From contig NZ_CABDUX010000001.1 of assembly GCF_901411515.1 (NCBI RefSeq), forward strand, positions 1,240,001 through 1,304,000: a stretch of 64,000 bases of DNA, read 5' to 3'. This document shows, in pieces, positions 52,903 through 62,158 of this stretch. Each line of letters starts with the position of its first letter. Positions within the stretch are counted from its first letter, which is position 1. The notes beneath the pieces are model-generated. The model searched no databases. It was not told the DNA's origin and was given only the letters and a program-made list of their open reading frames with translations. The position numbers and the translations under genes are program-made. Origin of the DNA: Raoultibacter phocaeensis. Lineage in GTDB: Bacteria > Actinomycetota > Coriobacteriia > Coriobacteriales > Eggerthellaceae.

Positions 52903-52919
52903 TAAACCTCTGAGGTCTA
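52903..52919. promoter_or_regulatory. Shared dyad upstream of molybdoenzyme operon, site 2
   Basis: TAAACC-TCTGA-GGTCTA is a 6-5-6 inverted repeat with one mismatch, inside AAATAAACCTCT as at site 1 (47464). It lies 228 bp before the 53147 start and 114 bp from the LuxR start. The rest of this 357-bp gap holds a small CCCC/GGGG hairpin at about 52874-52892 and no gene. Confidence 0.6.
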
Positions 52920-53146
52920 TGAAAAAACGTGCTGTTTTGCGCGAAGAGACCTTATCGGATAATGCCAACTTCAGCCCAGGGCGCTATCTTTCATGCCACG
53001 AGAGGCGAGCGTGCTCGACCATCATCGGAATCGAGCCATGCATCGATGACGCGGGCGTCCGTTCGACCCGTCTTGCGGGATTTGAAAGATGCATCCGATT
53101 CGGGTCGGCCTTTCGTTTTCGTCAAGATGAGAGAAAGCGAGGAGCT

Positions 53147-55603
53147 ATGGCGGATTATAAAGAATTCCTTGACGGCATCGACCGTGCAGCCTATCACGAA
53201 GGCGAGCTTACGTGGGAGGAAGACGGCTTCACCGTTACGCGCACCTACCAATATTCTCCCCCCGGTTGTCATGACAGTTGCGGTGTGCTGTTTTATGCGA
53301 AGGACGGCAAACTCGATCATGTCGAGGGCGACCCCTTAAGTCCCTTCACGAACGGCAAGCTCTGCATGCGCTGCCTCGATCTCCCCGAAATCGTGAACCA
53401 TCCCGATCGCGTGCTCTATCCCATGAAGCGTGCGGGCGCGCGCGGTGAGAACACATGGGATCGTATCACGTGGGACGAAGCGTACGACATCATTGAGAAG
53501 AAGGTTAGAAGCATTCGCGAAGAATTCGGTTCGGAATCGATCGTATGCGTGCACGGCACTGGCCGCAACGTGAACTGGCTCGTGCCCTTGTTCGGGCAGG
53601 CGGCGCTCCAGACGCCGAACATCTCCACGTTGTTCTTCACGGGTTTTGCCTGCTACATGCCGCGCGTGTGCGGTGCGATGGCTCCTTTGGGTGATTTTCC
53701 CATTGCGGATGCTGCTGTCGGGCATGAGAGGCGCTATGCTGATCCGTCGTTCAAGGCACCCGAGGTTATCGTGGTCTGGGGCAACGAGCCGCTTGCCTCA
53801 AATGCCGACGGCTACATCGGACACTGGCTCGTGCAGTGTGTACAGATGGGGTCCAGAATCATCTCTATCGATCCGCGCTTGACATGGTGGGGTGCTCGCG
53901 CCGCCTACCATTTGCAGCTGCGGCCCGGTACTGATGCCGCGCTTGCATGCGCATGGCTCAACGTCATCATTTCGGAGGATCTCTACGACCATGAGTTCGT
54001 CGACTGTTGGACAAGCGGCCTCGACGAGCTATGGGAGGGCATCAAGGATATGACTCCCGAGTGGGCCGCCCCCATCACGGGGCTCGCCGCCGAAGACATC
54101 ACGGCTTCGGCGCGCCTCTACGCATCGGGCAACAATTCCGCCATCCAGTGGGGTTTGGCGTTCGATCAGCAGATGAGCGCCATGGCCTTGAACCTGGCGG
54201 TTTGCGACCTCATGGCCATCTGCGGCAATATCGACCGTCCAGGGGGCAACATTCTCGTGCGCAACTCGTTCGAGATCAACGCTGGGTACGCATCGGGCGA
54301 GGATTTCACGCCGCAATCGGCGAAGGATCGCAAGCTCACGATAGCGCGCGGCACCGGCATCACGGGAGGCGAGTTCATCGCCCATGCCTGTACCGACGGC
54401 ATTCTACACTGCATCGAAGCGGGCGAGCTGCCCAACGGCGATCCGTATCCCATCAAGATGATCTGGTTCCAGAGCTCGAACTCGCTTGCATGCGCCGGCA
54501 TGGATGCGCCCCGCGATTACGAAGCACTCAAGACGGTCGATTTCATCGTGAACGCCGATCCGATCCTCACGCCGCTATCGGTGGCCGTGGCCGATCTTTT
54601 GCTGCCGGTTGCTATGAGCTGCGAGCGCAACTCGGCACGTACCTGGTGGACGCCGGTGCGCACCATATATCGGGCGGTCGAGCCTGCGGGCGAAGCCAAG
54701 ACCGACGAACAGATCGTCGTCGATCTCATGCCGCGCTTGAACCCCGAGGCCGCCGAGGCGTTCGGATGGACGAAGGACACCGACATCGCAGATTGGTACC
54801 TCGCGGGCGGCGACGGTAAGAAGCACGGAGCGTCGTCCAACGTCAAGGGCAACATATCCGAGAAGGCCAAAGGCGGCGTTGGCATGACGTTTCAAGAGCT
54901 ATCAGAGAAAGGCGGCTACGCCTACGACGATTGGAACCATACATACGAGAAATACGCCAAAGGTATGCTGCGCGACGATGGCAGCCCCGGTTTCGCAACG
55001 CCGTCGGGACGCATCGAGCTTGCGCCGTATACGTACCGTGTATGGGGTCTTACGCCTACGCCGTTTCATACCGAACCCCCCGAAGGCCCGGTGACGACGC
55101 CCGAAAAAATGAAAGAGTACCCTCTTATCCTCTCGTGCGGGGGCCGTTCCTTCGAGTTCTTCCACTCGGAGCATCGTCAGATGCCCACGATGCGCGAGTT
55201 CCATCCGTGGCCGCTTGTCATGGTGAATCCCGCCGATGCTGAGAAGTACGGTGTCGAAGATGGGCAGTGGGCATGGATCGAGAACGGTCACGGCCGCTTC
55301 AAGCAGATCGTCACCGTGACGCCACGCGTTGCGCCCGGCGTCATCCATGCCGAGCACGGCTGGTGGTTCCCCGAAGAGGACGCTGCGGAGCCAAGCCTGT
55401 TCGGAACCTTCGATTCCAATCCCAACAATTGCACGCGCGCATTCGAGACAGGGGAGGGCGGCATAGGTACGAACATCAAGTCGATGATCTGCCGCATCTA
55501 CCCGTACAACGCAGGTGATGAGTTGCCTGGCGAAAAAGTTACGCGCAAAGGCGGCTGGAGAGACTATACCGTCGGTGTGATGCGCGGAAGCAAAGTCGAT
55601 TAG
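53147..55603 (+). CDS. Cytoplasmic bis-MGD molybdoenzyme, catechol dehydroxylase / transhydroxylase-like
   Basis: The 818-residue protein has no signal peptide. N-terminal Cys are Cys41-x3-Cys45 (PPGCHDSCG) and Cys73-x2-Cys76 (KLCMRC); the first Cys of the classical CX2CX3C motif is missing. The ligand region is TGFACYMPRVCG, and the C-terminal block reads HGWWFPEEDAAEPSLFGTFD. The ATG at 53147 follows GCGAGGAG. Its beginning (MADYKEFLDGIDRAAYHEGE) is very close to the 59103 product, marking them as paralogues. A ferredoxin and two transporters follow. Reductive removal of a ring hydroxyl or a hydroxyl transfer on an imported aromatic acid is inferred. Confidence 0.88.
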   Translation: MADYKEFLDGIDRAAYHEGELTWEEDGFTVTRTYQYSPPGCHDSCGVLFYAKDGKLDHVEGDPLSPFTNGKLCMRCLDLPEIVNHPDRVLYPMKRAGARGENTWDRITWDEAYDIIEKKVRSIREEFGSESIVCVHGTGRNVNWLVPLFGQAALQTPNISTLFFTGFACYMPRVCGAMAPLGDFPIADAAVGHERRYADPSFKAPEVIVVWGNEPLASNADGYIGHWLVQCVQMGSRIISIDPRLTWWGARAAYHLQLRPGTDAALACAWLNVIISEDLYDHEFVDCWTSGLDELWEGIKDMTPEWAAPITGLAAEDITASARLYASGNNSAIQWGLAFDQQMSAMALNLAVCDLMAICGNIDRPGGNILVRNSFEINAGYASGEDFTPQSAKDRKLTIARGTGITGGEFIAHACTDGILHCIEAGELPNGDPYPIKMIWFQSSNSLACAGMDAPRDYEALKTVDFIVNADPILTPLSVAVADLLLPVAMSCERNSARTWWTPVRTIYRAVEPAGEAKTDEQIVVDLMPRLNPEAAEAFGWTKDTDIADWYLAGGDGKKHGASSNVKGNISEKAKGGVGMTFQELSEKGGYAYDDWNHTYEKYAKGMLRDDGSPGFATPSGRIELAPYTYRVWGLTPTPFHTEPPEGPVTTPEKMKEYPLILSCGGRSFEFFHSEHRQMPTMREFHPWPLVMVNPADAEKYGVEDGQWAWIENGHGRFKQIVTVTPRVAPGVIHAEHGWWFPEEDAAEPSLFGTFDSNPNNCTRAFETGEGGIGTNIKSMICRIYPYNAGDELPGEKVTRKGGWRDYTVGVMRGSKVD

Positions 55604-55668
55604 CAACGATGCGTGGGTGGTTTGCCGCCTGTGCGATAAGCCGCTTCAGGCGGCGATGAGGAGGAACA

Positions 55669-56016
55669 ATGAACGGCATTCTGATCAACTACGAGTACTG
55701 CACGGGCTGCCACTCCTGCGAGGTGGCCTGCAAGAAGCGCCTGGGGCTTCCCGAGGGGGAGTTCGGCATAAAGCTCACCGAGACCGGCCCCTTCGAGTAC
55801 GCGGGCAAGGCCGGCGAGGACAGGTGGGAGTGGTCGTGGCTGCCCGTGCTCACGAAGGCCTGCGACCTGTGCGCCGACCGCACCGGGAAGGGCAAGATGC
55901 CCCTGTGCGTGCAGCACTGCCAGGCGTGGTGCATGTACTCGGGCGAGGTCTCCGAGCTCGCGGCCAAGATCGACGGCAAGACGCGCTGGGCGCTGCTCGT
56001 GCCGCAGGAACGGTAA
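55669..56016 (+). CDS. Ferredoxin subunit, near-identical copy 1
   Basis: The 115-residue protein has Cys11, Cys14, Cys17, Cys21 (CTGCHSCEVAC) and Cys65, Cys68, Cys80, Cys84, Cys88 (CDLCADRTGKGKMPLCVQHC and AWC), room for two [4Fe-4S] clusters. It differs from the 61637 copy by one residue (Asp51 here, Gly there) and two bases in 348. Its codons are strikingly G/C-ending compared with the neighbouring catalytic gene. AGGAGG precedes the ATG. It is the beta subunit of the 53147 enzyme. Confidence 0.93.
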   Translation: MNGILINYEYCTGCHSCEVACKKRLGLPEGEFGIKLTETGPFEYAGKAGEDRWEWSWLPVLTKACDLCADRTGKGKMPLCVQHCQAWCMYSGEVSELAAKIDGKTRWALLVPQER

Positions 56017-56028
56017 TCACCCACCAAC

Positions 56029-56061
56029 AAGGCCGCCGAAAGGGGCACGCTCGGCGGCCTT
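56029..56061 (+). terminator. Intercistronic hairpin
   Basis: AAGGCCGCCGA / TCGGCGGCCTT form an 11-bp stem with an 11-nt loop, 13 bp after the ferredoxin stop. There is no T-tract, so it is probably an attenuator or stability element ahead of the transporter gene. Confidence 0.5.
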
Positions 56062-56148
56062 GGGGACATACCCGAATACCACGAGGCATGCAAGAAAGGG
56101 GGAAAGCTCGCGCATGCTCATTCGGATCATTGAGGTAAGGAGGTTGCA

Positions 56149-57417
56149 ATGAAGCAAAAGGTATACCCGTGGCTCATCGTCGTTGCATGGGCGTTCATTT
56201 CTGCGGGATCGATCGAACTCATTCTCATCGGCGGATCGAACTTCTTCAAGGCCGTATCCGACGGTATCGGCTCTCCTGTCAGCGCCATCGCACTCATGAT
56301 GACCGTGTGTACGATTACGTTGACGTTTGCCGCCCCGATTGCCGGTCGCTTGTTCCCCAAGATCGATTCGCGTATTTTGCTGACGGCCATGGCGGCTATC
56401 GTCATCGTGGGCTATGCGCAGCTGAGCTTCGGTCAAGCGTCATGGCAATGGTGGTTGGCGGGTCTTCTGTACGGTGTCGGCGGCAGTGGTATCTTCATTA
56501 TCGGCGCCCCAATTTTCATCGCAAACTGGTTTCAGAAGCGTACGGGTTTTGCCGTCGGCATGTACGGCATGCTGCTCGCCATCCTATCGGCTATTCTCAA
56601 TCCTGTTATTGCGGCCGTCATTACCGCAGTGGGTTGGCGCACGGCGTATTTGGTGCTGGCGATTGTTGCTGCGGTCATGATTCTGCCGTGGACGTTGTTT
56701 GTCGTGCGGTTCAAGCCCGAACAACTCGGGTTGAGGCCGTACGGGTATGTTGAGGGCGAAACTGTTGCATCTGAAAACCAGGAAGTGACGGGTCCGGGCG
56801 TTCCATATAAGAAGGCCCTTCTCTCCGTTGCGTTCGTTGCCGCGGTCATCGCTGCCGGTGCCATGTGCAATATGGGTGGTTTTAAGAGCAACTGGTCGAA
56901 CATCGCGCAGTCCGAAGCGTGGGGCTACGTTGCGCTTCATGGAGCCGACTGGGCTTTGATGTTCGGCGCTACCATGATCTCGTTCACCACAGCTGCCAAG
57001 TTCTGCATGCCCATCATCGGCTGGATCATCGACAAGATAGGAGCTATCAAAACCAATATCCTCACCCTTGCGTTGATCATGGTCGGCTTCTTCGGCTTGC
57101 TGTTCTTCCACAACGTCGAGGCCATCGTTTTGGCTTCGTGCTTCTTGATCGGTTTCGAGAGCGCGAACATGAAGATGGTTATTCCTTTGGTAATACGTGA
57201 ACTGTTCGGCGCGAAAGACCATTCGAAGATATACTCAACGGCTTACGGAATCGCCAACTTCCTCGGCGCGTTCGCCACATCTCTTATTGCGTTCGTCGGC
57301 GAGACGACCGGTTCGTTCGATTCCATCATGGTTCTCGGTGCAGGTCTGGCTGCCGTGTCGATTCTTGCGATCGTCGTGGCCAAGGTAACCGCGAAGAAGC
57401 TTGTGTGGGAAGAGTAG
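56149..57417 (+). CDS. MFS transporter, OFA (oxalate:formate antiporter-like) type
   Basis: The 422-residue protein has twelve membrane spans and OFA-family features such as GLLYGVGGSGIFIIGAPIFI, NWFQKRTGFAVGMYGM and, in the second half, GWIIDKIGAIKTNIL. GTAAGGAGG precedes the ATG. It lies between two molybdoenzyme/ferredoxin pairs. OFA carriers often exchange small carboxylates, so it may import the aromatic acid substrate or exchange substrate and product. Catechol dehydroxylase loci in Eggerthellaceae are known to carry MFS genes in the same place. Confidence 0.9.
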   Translation: MKQKVYPWLIVVAWAFISAGSIELILIGGSNFFKAVSDGIGSPVSAIALMMTVCTITLTFAAPIAGRLFPKIDSRILLTAMAAIVIVGYAQLSFGQASWQWWLAGLLYGVGGSGIFIIGAPIFIANWFQKRTGFAVGMYGMLLAILSAILNPVIAAVITAVGWRTAYLVLAIVAAVMILPWTLFVVRFKPEQLGLRPYGYVEGETVASENQEVTGPGVPYKKALLSVAFVAAVIAAGAMCNMGGFKSNWSNIAQSEAWGYVALHGADWALMFGATMISFTTAAKFCMPIIGWIIDKIGAIKTNILTLALIMVGFFGLLFFHNVEAIVLASCFLIGFESANMKMVIPLVIRELFGAKDHSKIYSTAYGIANFLGAFATSLIAFVGETTGSFDSIMVLGAGLAAVSILAIVVAKVTAKKLVWEE

Positions 57418-57573
57418 GACCTTTTCAGGAAATGACCTCGGCAATCCGTGCTCTGTGAGAGCGCGATCGGATTCGCTGGGGACCTGCTGTCGGCGTGCGT
57501 GGATCAAAGCATGCACGCCGACTCGAAGACCTCGCGTGAACCGATGCGTGAGGGAAGGAGAAAGGGCGAGTTC

Positions 57574-58971
57574 ATGGTCGTTTCATCACGCATTCTTACC
57601 AAGCAGAACATCGGGATTGGTGCCGCTGCGCTTGCGCTTTTGGTCTCGCTCTTCATACCGGGTACGGAAGCTCTTCCGCGCGAAGGTGTGCTCATGCTCG
57701 GCGTGTTCGGCATGGCGGCAATACTGTGGATATGCGAATCGCTTCCTGTCGGCATAACCGGTTTGCTTGCCCTGACGTTTGCGACGATGCTCGGCATCGC
57801 TCCTTTGGGCGAGGCGTTCTCCGGTTTTGCGACACCGACGATGTTCTACCTGCTCGCAGCGTTCTCGCTTTCGGCTGTTTTGGGAAAAACAAGCTACGGC
57901 ATGCGTCTTGTCGTGTTTCTTATGAAGAAGACGCACGGCGATTCCCGGCTGATCGTGCTCGCATTCATGTCCGCTGCCGCGCTGCTCTCGAGCGTTATGT
58001 CCGATACGGCAGCAGTGCTCATGTTCGTGGGGTTTGCCAAGGGTATACTCGATGCACTCGGGTGCAAACCTAAAGAATCCAATTTCGGGCGCTGTTTGTT
58101 CATAGGGTTGTTGTACGGCGCGATCGTCGGCGGGTTCGCAACGCTTGCCGGCGGGCCGAACAATATGGCGGTACTCCAGATCTCGGGAATTAGCGTGAGC
58201 TTCTTCGACTGGATGAAGGTGGGCCTGCCGGTGACGCTTGCGATGCTTCCCGTATGCTGGTTCTTCCTTGTGAGGGCTTTTCCGCCCGAGCGGTTCGAGC
58301 GCAAGACCGTTGCGGCGATTATCGAGAAAACCGAAAGCGCCGGCAAGACGACGGCGCACGAGAAGAAGGCGCTCGGGTTCGTCGTTGGTATGCCGGTGTT
58401 GTGGATTGCGGGCAACTGGATACCGGTTTTGAACGTTACCGTGGTGGCGCTGCTCGGCCTCGTTGCAACGTTTCTTCCCGGCATCAGATTGCTCACCTGG
58501 GAAGAGTATCAGAAATCCGTACCATGGGTGGTGCTTGTTATGGTGGGGTCCATCTTTTCGATGAGCAGCCTCATGGTGAAGACGGGCGTCATCGACTTCA
58601 TCGGATCGATCGTTGCGGCAACGGGTATGTTCACGCTGGCGTTTCCCGCGGCGCTGCTTTTGTACCTTCTGTTCGCATACGGCATCTTCACACTCTGCCC
58701 CGTCGGGGGCGTGTGGGAAGCCCTGTTCGTCCCTGTGCTCGTGGGCTTCTGCGTACAGTCGGGCGTATCGCCTACCGTTGCTCCGTTCGCCATTCTGTTT
58801 GCGTTCGGCGGAAATTTTCTTCTGCCCATCAACCCGCTCAACATGTACGCGTTCGCCTATGGCTACTTCAGGTTCGGCGATCTGTTCAAAGCGGGGATCG
58901 TTCCGGCGCTCGTCCTCATCGCGCTTGATGCATTCTGGACACCGTTCATCGTGGGAGTTTTGGGCATATAA
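57574..58971 (+). CDS. DASS/SLC13-family anion symporter
   Basis: The 465-residue protein has about eleven to thirteen membrane spans and DASS features: ILWICESLPVGITGLLALTF near the start, then SSVMSDTAAVLMFVGF and a second-half counterpart with FGGNFLLPINPLNMYAF. Relatives take up dicarboxylates, sulfate or other anions with Na+. The ATG at 57574 is chosen because AAGGAGAAAGGGCG precedes it; the frame is open upstream without membrane character. It is the second transporter of the cluster, suggesting that the molybdoenzyme substrates are anionic. Confidence 0.9.
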   Translation: MVVSSRILTKQNIGIGAAALALLVSLFIPGTEALPREGVLMLGVFGMAAILWICESLPVGITGLLALTFATMLGIAPLGEAFSGFATPTMFYLLAAFSLSAVLGKTSYGMRLVVFLMKKTHGDSRLIVLAFMSAAALLSSVMSDTAAVLMFVGFAKGILDALGCKPKESNFGRCLFIGLLYGAIVGGFATLAGGPNNMAVLQISGISVSFFDWMKVGLPVTLAMLPVCWFFLVRAFPPERFERKTVAAIIEKTESAGKTTAHEKKALGFVVGMPVLWIAGNWIPVLNVTVVALLGLVATFLPGIRLLTWEEYQKSVPWVVLVMVGSIFSMSSLMVKTGVIDFIGSIVAATGMFTLAFPAALLLYLLFAYGIFTLCPVGGVWEALFVPVLVGFCVQSGVSPTVAPFAILFAFGGNFLLPINPLNMYAFAYGYFRFGDLFKAGIVPALVLIALDAFWTPFIVGVLGI

Positions 58972-59102
58972 GTTGACGGGGTCTCGTCGTGAGGGTGCAG
59001 GTAAGGGGGTTTCATGCTGGAATCGCATAAGGGAGGTAGCAAAGATCCGTGACCGCGAGCGGTGCGAGTGGGAATTCATCAAGACGAAAGAAAGGTAAAC
59101 GA

Positions 59103-61625
59103 ATGGCTGATTACCAGGAGTTCTTGGATACCATCGATCGCGCGGCTTACCACGAGGGCGAATGGCAGTGGGAAGAAGACGGCTACACCGTTACGCGCAC
59201 GTACAATTATTCCGCCCCCGGATGCCATGATTCGTGCGGCATCCTCGCCTATACCAAAGACAACAAGCTCGTGAAGGTCGAGGGCGATCCGCTCGATCCG
59301 TGCACGAACGGCAAGCTGTGCATGCGATGCCTTAATTTGCCCGAGGCCACCAACTACCCTGACCGCCTGAAATACCCGATGAAGCGCAAGAGGGAAGACC
59401 GTGGCAACGTGGATGCCTTCGAGCGCATCACGTGGGATGAGGCGCTCGACATCATCGAGGATTGGATCACGGTAAACATCGATGAAGCGGGCCTTGGCAG
59501 GGAATCCATCATGGTGAACCACGGGACCGGGCGCAACATCAACTACCAGGTTCCGTTTTTGGGTGGTGCGTGTTTGCGCACGTCCAACGTGGGGGCAATC
59601 GGCTTTTCCGGCTACTCGTGCTACCTGCCCCGCGTTTGCGGCACGGCGGCTCCCATGGGCGATTTCCCCATCGTCGATGCGTCTATGGGTCATCCTGATC
59701 GGTATAGCAACCCCGAATGGACGAATCCCGATGTTCTCGTGGTGTGGGGGTGCGAACCTTTGCGCTCCAACGCTGACGGCTACATTGGTCATTGGCTCGT
59801 ACAGTGCGTGCAGATGGGAACCAAGATCATCTCGATCGATCCGATTCTCACCTGGTGGGGCGCACGTGCTACCTACTGGCTCGACCTTCGCCCTGGCACC
59901 GATTTGTGCATAGCGTTGGCCTGGCTGTACGTTATCACGCAGGAAGATCTCATCGACCACGAGTTCGTCGATTGCTGGTGCGCTTATTACGACGAGCTGA
60001 AAGCCTATCTTGAGACTCCGAGCGAAAACAACGACGGTTTAGGGTACACGCCCGCGTGGGCAGCGAAGGTGACCGGCGTCGACGAAGACGTCATTATCGC
60101 TTCCGCCCGTATGTATGCCGAAGCCCCGCGCGGAGCCATTCAGTGGGGGTTGCCGTTCGATACCCAGGTCGACTCCATGCATGCGTGTTTGGCCGTCTGC
60201 GATTTGATGGCCGTATGCGGCAACATCGATCGACCTGGCACTAACCTGCTGGTGCGCAACGCGTTCGAGATCAACCCGGGATATGCAACCGCGAGCATGT
60301 ATGCCGATCCCGAGGCGGCCGCGAAAAAGTGCACTTACAAGACGCTGCAACAGCTGCAGGGCAAAGAACCCAAAGCCGAGCCGTTCATCGGCATGGCCGA
60401 TTGCGACGCCATGTGCTATGCGATGGAAACGCAGCAGCCCTATCCGATGAAAATGCTCTGGGTGCAAGGGTCCAACACGTACACGTGCAACGGATTGGAC
60501 ACTGCCCGCATATACCGTAACATCATGAACTTCGAGTTCATCGTGGTGGCCGATCCGTACATGACTCCCACGGCGGCGGCGTTTGCCGACATCCTGCTGC
60601 CTCTGAAGATGAGCATCGAACGCGATTCGATGCGCGTGTGGTGGCAGCCTTTGCGTGCCATGAAAGCGGTCACGACGTTCGGCGAATGCAAATCGGACGA
60701 AGAAATCATCGTGTGGCTCGGCAATCGCTTGAATCCCGAACTGTTCAACAAACGTTGGCCCGATATCGATCATTTCATTCAGGACTACCTCGACACCGGC
60801 TTCAACCTCATCAACGAAGACGGATCGGGGTTGAAAACCGCCGGGCGAAACAAAGCCGGAGCCGATGTGGTTGCCGATGCGCATACCGAGTTCTATCGCA
60901 AACACAAAGGTAAAGGCACGTTCATGGATTTGGTCAGCCAAGGCGGCTACGAATACGATGAATTCAACGACAAGTACGAGAAGTACGCCAAGGGCATGCT
61001 CCGATCGGACGGTACGCCCGGTTTCGCCACCCCCTCCGGCCGCATCGAGCTCATTTCGCCAACCTTCAAAGCGTGGGGGATCGATCCGTGGCCTAAGCAC
61101 TACGAGAGCGTCGCGCAATCCAAGTGGACGACCGATGAAGCATATCGCAAGGAGTATCCGTTCACCATCATCAACGGCAACCGCTCTTACGAGTTCTTCC
61201 ATTCCGAAAACCGCCAGCAGAAAACCATGCGGGAATTCCACCCGGTGCCCTACGTGCAGGTTTCGAAGCAGACTGCCGAAGAATACGGCTTGGCAGAGGG
61301 CGAGTGGATATGGATCGAGAACCACGTCGGCCGCTGTAAGCAGTGCGTGAAGATCAATCCGGCTTTGCAGCCCCAGTACATCGTGGCCGAGCACGGCTGG
61401 TGGTTCCCTGAGGGCGACGGGAACGCACCCAGCCTGTTCGGTTCGTTCGACTGCAACATCAACAATCTGACGTATTCGTTCGAGACAGGTGAAGGCGGTA
61501 TCGGCGCTCCGTACAAGAGCATTGTCGGCCGCATTTACAAAGTCAAGGACGGCGATACGCTTCCGAGCGTTCAGATTCTGGAAAAAGGCGGCTTTCGCGA
61601 GATTCCGCCATGCGGCGTGAGCTAG
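59103..61625 (+). CDS. Cytoplasmic bis-MGD molybdoenzyme, paralogue of 53147
   Basis: The 840-residue protein has no signal peptide. Its Cys pattern is CX3C (PGCHDSCGIL) then CX2C (KLCMRC), like its paralogue, and the ligand region is SGYSCYLPRVCG. It carries insertions relative to 53147, for example ETPSENNDGLGYTPA and DTGFNLINEDGSGLKTAGRN. The C-terminal block is HGWWFPEGDGNAPSLFGSFD. A GAAAGGTAAAC site precedes the ATG. Its ferredoxin follows after 11 bp. Overall divergence from 53147 suggests a different substrate despite the nearly identical ferredoxin. Specific activity unknown. Confidence 0.88.
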   Translation: MADYQEFLDTIDRAAYHEGEWQWEEDGYTVTRTYNYSAPGCHDSCGILAYTKDNKLVKVEGDPLDPCTNGKLCMRCLNLPEATNYPDRLKYPMKRKREDRGNVDAFERITWDEALDIIEDWITVNIDEAGLGRESIMVNHGTGRNINYQVPFLGGACLRTSNVGAIGFSGYSCYLPRVCGTAAPMGDFPIVDASMGHPDRYSNPEWTNPDVLVVWGCEPLRSNADGYIGHWLVQCVQMGTKIISIDPILTWWGARATYWLDLRPGTDLCIALAWLYVITQEDLIDHEFVDCWCAYYDELKAYLETPSENNDGLGYTPAWAAKVTGVDEDVIIASARMYAEAPRGAIQWGLPFDTQVDSMHACLAVCDLMAVCGNIDRPGTNLLVRNAFEINPGYATASMYADPEAAAKKCTYKTLQQLQGKEPKAEPFIGMADCDAMCYAMETQQPYPMKMLWVQGSNTYTCNGLDTARIYRNIMNFEFIVVADPYMTPTAAAFADILLPLKMSIERDSMRVWWQPLRAMKAVTTFGECKSDEEIIVWLGNRLNPELFNKRWPDIDHFIQDYLDTGFNLINEDGSGLKTAGRNKAGADVVADAHTEFYRKHKGKGTFMDLVSQGGYEYDEFNDKYEKYAKGMLRSDGTPGFATPSGRIELISPTFKAWGIDPWPKHYESVAQSKWTTDEAYRKEYPFTIINGNRSYEFFHSENRQQKTMREFHPVPYVQVSKQTAEEYGLAEGEWIWIENHVGRCKQCVKINPALQPQYIVAEHGWWFPEGDGNAPSLFGSFDCNINNLTYSFETGEGGIGAPYKSIVGRIYKVKDGDTLPSVQILEKGGFREIPPCGVS

Positions 61626-61636
61626 GGGGTAGCGAA

Positions 61637-61984
61637 ATGAACGGCATTCTGATCAACTACGAGTACTGCACGGGCTGCCACTCCTGCGAGGTGGCCTGCA
61701 AGAAGCGCCTGGGGCTTCCCGAGGGGGAGTTCGGCATAAAGCTCACCGAGACCGGCCCCTTCGAGTACGCGGGCAAGGCCGGCGAGGGCAGGTGGGAGTG
61801 GTCGTGGCTGCCCGTGCTCACGAAGGCCTGCGACCTGTGCGCCGACCGCACCGGGAAGGGCAAGATGCCCCTGTGCGTGCAGCACTGCCAGGCGTGGTGC
61901 ATGTACTCGGGCGAGGTCTCCGAGCTCGCGGCCAAGATCGACGGCAAGACGCGCTGGGCGCTGCTCGTGCCGCAGGAGCGGTAA
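61637..61984 (+). CDS. Ferredoxin subunit, near-identical copy 2
   Basis: The 115-residue protein is identical to the 55669 product except Gly51. The DNA differs at two positions (a GAC/GGC change and a silent GAA/GAG before the stop). Sequence identity starts at the ATG and ends at the stop; flanks are unrelated. Ribosome-binding GGGGGTAG lies upstream. It pairs with the 59103 enzyme. The ATG at 61637 is favoured over an upstream in-frame ATG (61610) that lies inside the catalytic gene. Confidence 0.92.
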   Translation: MNGILINYEYCTGCHSCEVACKKRLGLPEGEFGIKLTETGPFEYAGKAGEGRWEWSWLPVLTKACDLCADRTGKGKMPLCVQHCQAWCMYSGEVSELAAKIDGKTRWALLVPQER

Positions 61985-62053
61985 GGGTGTAAAGCGTACG
62001 GCAACAACGAACGGCGAGCTGTTTTCGATAATCGGCTCGACTACGAAATGCGG

Positions 62054-62081
62054 CGGGCTGTGCCGCGACTGGCACAGCCCG
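62054..62081 (+). terminator. Hairpin after second ferredoxin gene
   Basis: CGGGCTGTGCC / GGCACAGCCCG form a perfect 11-bp stem with a 6-nt loop, 70 bp past the stop. No T-tract follows. It probably marks the end of the molybdoenzyme cluster. Confidence 0.6.
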
Positions 62082-62158
62082 TGCGCAGGCGGTAGGGCTC
62101 GCGCTCCCATGCAACTCGTAGCAAGTGGTGCGATCTGCGACAACCGAGGAGGCCCAAT

